Assembly (NCBI RefSeq): GCF_900078675.2
Contig: NZ_LT546237.1
Span: 4,317,341-4,353,908 of the forward strand
Direction: 5' to 3'
DNA: 36,568 bases
Source: Mycobacterium interjectum
Lineage (GTDB): Bacteria > Actinomycetota > Actinomycetes > Mycobacteriales > Mycobacteriaceae
Positions 32,795-36,568 of the stretch are shown piece after piece; position 1 is the stretch's first letter, and each line of letters starts with the position of its first letter. The notes under the pieces were generated by a model, which saw nothing but the letters and a program-made list of their open reading frames with translations, was not told the origin of the DNA and did not search any database. The translations under genes were made by a program, and so were the position numbers.

Positions 32795-33894
32795 CGCGTT
32801 TCCGTACCTTCGCGGACTGACACGGAGACGTCGGGTGGGCCGGGGTTGTCCAGCCAGCGCACGACGATGAATCCGCGATGGCGGCCGCCGGTGTCGAGCC
32901 AATGGCCGAAGCCGAAGTCCTCCGCCGAGACTGCGATCCGCACCCGCCCGTCCGCGTCGGGCCGCACCGCGCGGTTGGTGACCGAGCTGTGCCGGCGGCG
33001 CGGCTCGAGGCACTCGTGCCAGACGCTTTCCAGCGTGACGTTCCAGTAGCGAGTGTCGGGCGGCTCGATGTCGAGCACGAGGGCTTGGCCCGGATCGAGC
33101 CGGAAGGTCCCCATCATGTACAGGTTGTCCGGCGTGGTGTCGGCGGCGCCCAGGTCGGCGGCCTCGGCGGTCAGCAGCGTATTGGGTTGTCGCAAGAGCT
33201 CGGGCTTGATAGTGCGGTGCATCGTGGTGAGTTTCATCAGCGACCACGCCATCGCGGTGAACTGATCGGCGAGCTCGTCGTCGCTCAGCGGCGCCACGGG
33301 GTCCGGGTCCAGCGCGTCGATGCGCAACGTGGCCAGGGTCTCCGCGGCGGGGTCCCCGATGTATTCGCGGACGACGACGGAGGATGCGTCGCCGGGGATC
33401 TTCACCCACCGGGCGCCGGCGAGATCGGCGGGTTCCTCCGGCGCGAGCACCAGCGCAAATTCGTCGCCGCTCAGCTGCAGCTCGGTGTCGCTGACGTAGT
33501 TCGCCATCCGGCGCGGGGTCAGGCCGGTGCCGGCCAGGACCTGAAATCCAAGGTAGGCACTGGTGCCCCGGGTGCCGGTGATCCGGTAGCACCGGTCGCC
33601 GCGAATCATCGCCAGGTAGTAGTTGCCGTCGGGATTGGGGCCGCCGATCATCCTTGTCGGAGAACACATATCGAAGAACGAGGGCCGGTCGGCGTCGGCC
33701 TCGACGGACAGTTGCGAGCACAACGACGAGACGCGCGCGATGACGCGCAACCCTTCGAGCAGTTCGCGCTCGGATTCGGCGTCCTCCATCACGACTTTGG
33801 TGACGTCGGCCACCATCTGCTGGAAGAACTGCCACGCGGCGCGCGCCTTCGGGGCGACCTCGTCGGCCGGCCCAGGCGCCACTGTCTGAGACAT
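32791..33894 (-). CDS. DUF1214-domain protein
   Basis: A 367-residue soluble protein. The C-terminal half carries DUF1214 features: WNVTLESVWHECLEPRRRHS, then VRIAVSAEDFGFGHWLDTGG and GFIVVRWLDN. The N-terminal half has PNPDGNYYLAMIRGDRCYRI. It lacks a signal peptide. No enzymatic role is established for the family as far as I know. In mycobacteria such genes commonly lie beside sulfotransferase and TetR genes, as here. The start is ATG 33894 inside an inverted repeat shared with the divergent tetR gene, so the operon is probably repressed by that TetR. Confidence 0.85.
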   Translation of the reverse strand: MSQTVAPGPADEVAPKARAAWQFFQQMVADVTKVVMEDAESERELLEGLRVIARVSSLCSQLSVEADADRPSFFDMCSPTRMIGGPNPDGNYYLAMIRGDRCYRITGTRGTSAYLGFQVLAGTGLTPRRMANYVSDTELQLSGDEFALVLAPEEPADLAGARWVKIPGDASSVVVREYIGDPAAETLATLRIDALDPDPVAPLSDDELADQFTAMAWSLMKLTTMHRTIKPELLRQPNTLLTAEAADLGAADTTPDNLYMMGTFRLDPGQALVLDIEPPDTRYWNVTLESVWHECLEPRRRHSSVTNRAVRPDADGRVRIAVSAEDFGFGHWLDTGGRHRGFIVVRWLDNPGPPDVSVSVREGTETR

Positions 33895-33919
33895 AGTCTT
33901 ATACTTAGACTATGTCTCA
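33887..33919. promoter_or_regulatory. 33-nt inverted repeat spanning two divergent start codons
   Basis: Arms TGAGACATAGTCT (33887-33899) and AGACTATGTCTCA (33907-33919) are exact complements with a 7-nt spacer (33900-33906). The left arm holds the DUF1214 start codon (33892-33894) and the right arm the tetR ATG (33912-33914). TATACT at 33900-33905 is a good -10 hexamer that would start tetR transcription at or next to its ATG, meaning a leaderless mRNA. A bound TetR dimer would cover promoter and starts of both genes. Confidence 0.75.
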
Positions 33920-34529
33920 CCCTTTGGCAACAGCGTCCCATGGGGATGGTGAGCGAATCCCGCTGGCCGAACGGCGGCGCACCGCGACGCGTCAGCGCAT
34001 CGCGGAAGCGGCGGCGCAGCTGGTCGCCGGCGTTGGTCTGGCGGGCGCGACGGTGGACCGGATCGCGGACGCGGCAGCCATCGGGCGGGCGACCTTCTTC
34101 CGCTACTTCAACTCGAAAGAGGACGCCGTGGCCGAGGGCATGAACGCCCATTGGCTGAACCGCATCACCAGCGCGCTGGCCGCCCAGCCGGCGGGACTGA
34201 CCGCCACCGAGGCGGTCGTCGGCGCCTTCGGAGATCTCGCCCTCGGCTTTACCGAAATCGAGGACCAGGTCCGCGAATTGGCCGCGCTCACAAGGTCATC
34301 CGAGACGCTGGACGCCTGGACGCTGCGCATCTATGTCCGATACGAATCGGCGATCGCTGAGCTCATCGCGCCGCGGATACCTCGATTGGCGGCCCAGGAT
34401 CCCAGGCCCCGGCTGATCGGCGCGCTGGCGATGGCGGCGGTGCGCATCGCCCTGGACGACTGGCTGAGCGATGGCGGATCGCTACCCGAGCGGGTGCGCC
34501 AGGGCCTGACCGCCATCGCGATCGCATAG
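33912..34529 (+). CDS. TetR-family transcriptional regulator
   Basis: A 205-residue TetR repressor. The HTH reads GATVDRIADAAAIGRATFFR then YFNSKEDAVAEGM. The C-terminal helical domain is unspecialised. The ATG at 33912 sits in the right arm of the 33-nt inverted repeat, and no ribosome binding site is possible if transcription begins there. That fits a leaderless, autoregulated gene. Likely targets are itself and the DUF1214-sulfotransferase operon. The downstream amidohydrolase is 187 bp away with a related short palindrome between. Confidence 0.9.
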   Translation: MSHPLATASHGDGERIPLAERRRTATRQRIAEAAAQLVAGVGLAGATVDRIADAAAIGRATFFRYFNSKEDAVAEGMNAHWLNRITSALAAQPAGLTATEAVVGAFGDLALGFTEIEDQVRELAALTRSSETLDAWTLRIYVRYESAIAELIAPRIPRLAAQDPRPRLIGALAMAAVRIALDDWLSDGGSLPERVRQGLTAIAIA

Positions 34530-34716
34530 CCCAAATGCAAGCGGACTAATAGTCGCTGACATTCGCCACGAGCGGGCGGCGGCCACCGGCCCCCGGGCCT
34601 TCCTTTCAGCCGATGATGCGGCTCTTTTCCCGTCAAGTAGTGCCGGCCGACGCCGTTGACACTGTGACCGAAACCATTGTCTACTAGTCCCTATATCGGC
34701 GGGCGAGGAGCGCGGC

Positions 34717-36066
34717 ATGCATAAGGACGACCTGATCCTGATCAGCGTGGACGACCATATCGCCGAGCCCGCCGACATGTTCGACGCGCATGTCCCCGCC
34801 AAGTACCGCGACCTCGCGCCCCGGGTGGTCCTCGAGCCCGACGGGGTCCAGCAGTGGTACTACGGCGACGTTCGCGGGCGGAACATGGGCCTCAATGCCG
34901 TCGCCGGAAAGCCCCGCGAGATGTACAACATCGACGCCTCGCGCTACGACGAGATGCGGCCGGGCTGCTTCAACGTCGACGAGCGGGTGCGCGACATGAA
35001 CGCGGGCGGGCAGCTGGCGGGCCTGAACTTTCCGAACTTCACCGGGTTTTCGGGCCAGGTCCTCAACCAGGGGCCCGACCGCGACGTCAACCTGGTGATG
35101 ATCAAGGCCTACAACGACTGGCACGTCGACGAGTGGTGCGCTTCCTACCCGGGCCGGTTCATCCCCTGCGGCATCCTGCCGCTGTTCGACGTGACCGAGG
35201 CGGCAAAGGAAGTCAAGCGACTGGCCGGCAAGGGCTGCCACGCGGTGACGTTCTCGGAGAACCCGGAAGCGTTGCAAATGCCCAGCATTCACACCAAGTA
35301 TTGGTATCCGCTCTTCGAGGCGGTCTGCGAGAACACGACGGTGCTGTGCACCCACGTCGGGTCGGCGTCGCGATCCCCGCAGGTGTCGAGCGACGCGCCG
35401 CCCAGCGTGCAGATGACGGCGTCGTCGATGATGAGCATGTTCACCTTCACCGAGCTGATCTGGGCCGAATTCTGGGCCGACTTCCCGCAACTGAGGTTTT
35501 CCCTCACCGAGGGTGACGTCGGCTGGATCCCGTACTTCCTGTGGCGCGCCGAGCACGTCTACAACCGGCACTCGGGCTGGACGCTCGCGAAGTTCCCGCC
35601 CGGCTACAACGGACCGGCGGACGTCTTCAGGCGACATTTCTACACCTGCTTCATCAGCGACAAGGTCGGCGTGCACAACATGGACTGGTTCAACGAGGAC
35701 ATGCTGTGCTGGGAGTCCGACTTCCCGCACTCCGACAGCAATTGGCCGTTCGCTCCCGAGGACGTCATGGAGACGATGGGCCATCTCGACGACTCGGTCA
35801 TCAACAAGATCACCCACGAAAACGCCATGGCCGCCTACTCGTTCGATCCGTTCCGCTACATCCCGAAGGAGCGCGCCCGCGCCGGATCCCTCCGCGCGCA
35901 GGCCACCGACGTCGACGTCGTCACCCATGTCGGCCGCCGAGCCAGCCAGCGTGACCGCGACGCGTGGACCCGGATGACGCAGTTCGCCCTGCAGGCCCAA
36001 GCGGCGGCACCGGTGACGGCGGAGGCTTCCGGTATCGCGGGACGCGCCACCACCCTGGGCAACTGA
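34717..36066 (+). CDS. Amidohydrolase family 2 (ACMSD-like) protein
   Basis: A 449-residue metal-dependent hydrolase/decarboxylase-fold protein. The N-terminal LISVDDHIAEPADMFDAHVP is the family's SVDDHxxEP motif. Metal and catalytic residues are expected in VLCTHVGSASRS (His) and CWESDFPHSDSNWPF (Asp). The length, with a C-terminal extension after about residue 395, is usual for the long mycobacterial versions. The reaction is unknown; relatives decarboxylate or hydrolyse aromatic and cyclic acids. Translation starts at ATG 34717 after GAGGAG. A CoA-transferase gene begins 2 bp after its stop, so the two form an operon. Confidence 0.9.
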   Translation: MHKDDLILISVDDHIAEPADMFDAHVPAKYRDLAPRVVLEPDGVQQWYYGDVRGRNMGLNAVAGKPREMYNIDASRYDEMRPGCFNVDERVRDMNAGGQLAGLNFPNFTGFSGQVLNQGPDRDVNLVMIKAYNDWHVDEWCASYPGRFIPCGILPLFDVTEAAKEVKRLAGKGCHAVTFSENPEALQMPSIHTKYWYPLFEAVCENTTVLCTHVGSASRSPQVSSDAPPSVQMTASSMMSMFTFTELIWAEFWADFPQLRFSLTEGDVGWIPYFLWRAEHVYNRHSGWTLAKFPPGYNGPADVFRRHFYTCFISDKVGVHNMDWFNEDMLCWESDFPHSDSNWPFAPEDVMETMGHLDDSVINKITHENAMAAYSFDPFRYIPKERARAGSLRAQATDVDVVTHVGRRASQRDRDAWTRMTQFALQAQAAAPVTAEASGIAGRATTLGN

Positions 36067-36068
36067 GC

Positions 36069-36568
36069 GTGGCCGCCCGGGCACCGTTCGCCGACTGGCG
36101 GGTGCTGGAGCTCTCCAACGGCATCGCGGCCTCGTACTGCGGCAAGATGTTCGTCGACGCGGGAGCCGAAGTCGTGAAAATCGAGTCCCCGCACGGTGAT
36201 TCGGTGCGGCGCTGGTCGGCCCGCCCCGGCGGACCCGCCGGGGCGCTGTTCGGCTACCTGGCCGCGGGCAAGAAGTCGGTGACCGACGACTCGCAGACCG
36301 CGGCGCTGCTGGCCGGCGCCGACCTCGTCATCACCGACCTGACCGACGGCTGGACCCTCGACGCCATCGCGGCGCACGCCGGCGCCGCGGCCGTCGTCGT
36401 GGCCGTGACCCCGTTCGGCATGACGGGTCCCTACGTCGAGGACCAGGTGGACGCCAACGAGTTCATACTGCAGGCGTTGTGCGGATCCATCGCGAGCCGC
36501 GGGTGGCCGGGTGACGAGCCGGTGCAGGCCGGCGGCCGGCTGGGCGAGTGGCTCGCGGGCACCTTCGC
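36069..36568 (+). CDS. CaiB/BaiF-type CoA-transferase, partial
   Basis: The first 166 residues of a class III CoA-transferase running off the window. It starts at GTG 36069 with MAARAPFADWRVLELSNGIA. VLELSNGIAASYCGKMFVDA, then GAEVVKIESPHGDSVRRW, is the family signature for CoA binding; the catalytic Asp would come later. AVTPFGMTGPY is also characteristic. These enzymes move CoA between carboxylic acids. It follows the amidohydrolase with a 2-bp gap. The pair probably acts in breakdown of one carboxylic acid compound. Confidence 0.88.
   Translation, partial: MAARAPFADWRVLELSNGIAASYCGKMFVDAGAEVVKIESPHGDSVRRWSARPGGPAGALFGYLAAGKKSVTDDSQTAALLAGADLVITDLTDGWTLDAIAAHAGAAAVVVAVTPFGMTGPYVEDQVDANEFILQALCGSIASRGWPGDEPVQAGGRLGEWLAGTF

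Noticed and set aside
32795..33835. Long upstream extension of the sulfotransferase frame
   Set aside because: The frame stays open through the DUF1214 gene but reads as Arg-rich low-quality protein. The ATG at 32794, coupled to the upstream stop, is the real start.
34684..36084. 466-residue minus-strand frame over the amidohydrolase
   Set aside because: The plus strand encodes an intact amidohydrolase with family motifs, and the antisense frame is a codon-bias shadow.

Overview
The window looks like chromosome from a slow-growing Mycobacterium, possibly M. avium complex. The signs are high GC, GTG starts, ATGA-coupled genes, and a run of acyl-CoA dehydrogenase, Ltp-type thiolase, TetR, DUF1214/sulfotransferase and amidohydrolase genes. 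Two genes strongly recall M. tuberculosis PrrB and the membrane half of Rv3273. I infer genus from remembered families, not a search. No rRNA, tRNA, CRISPR array or insertion sequence was seen.

Region 1 (1-6600). A leftward TetR - acyl-CoA dehydrogenase - GNAT set (the last cut by the window edge) has a perfect 22-bp palindrome against the tetR start. A rightward SulP transporter lacking the carbonic anhydrase domain of Rv3273, an orphan PrrB-like histidine kinase and a small deazaflavin-type reductase follow.

Region 2 (6191-14105). A small membrane protein, a Rieske oxygenase and a D-aminoacylase-type amidohydrolase read leftward, the last two as an operon behind a 23-nt palindrome. Then come a phosphotransferase, a TetR, a calycin-like unknown and a second phosphotransferase. 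A tandem operator with 29-bp period precedes the first phosphotransferase.

Region 3 (14113-20543). A STAS anti-anti-sigma / RsbW-type kinase pair reads leftward. To the right are a Tat-type catalase-like peroxidase coupled to cytochrome b561, a cysteine hydrolase and a class I aldolase. A three-domain DUF190 protein reads leftward.

Region 4 (20544-27014). An enlarged pyruvate-kinase-like protein overlaps a TetR gene tail to tail. That TetR is divergent from a double acyl-CoA dehydrogenase, an Ltp-type thiolase and a DUF35 protein, probably one acyl-CoA or sterol-like degradation operon.

Region 5 (27030-31652), the most unusual part. Three leftward genes encode a zincin-like phage-type protein (HEVLE motif), a two-domain peptidoglycan hydrolase (LysA-like) and a mycolyl-ester hydrolase (LysB-like). 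No capsid, tail, integrase or att genes are present. A multi-pass membrane protein diverges from them across a promoter region carrying two copies of GTAG-NN-GACTAC. This looks like a captured, independently regulated lysis module.

Region 6 (31622-36568). Sulfotransferase and DUF1214 genes are coupled and read leftward. They diverge from a TetR gene across a 33-nt inverted repeat containing both start codons. An ACMSD-like amidohydrolase and the start of a CaiB-type CoA-transferase finish the window.
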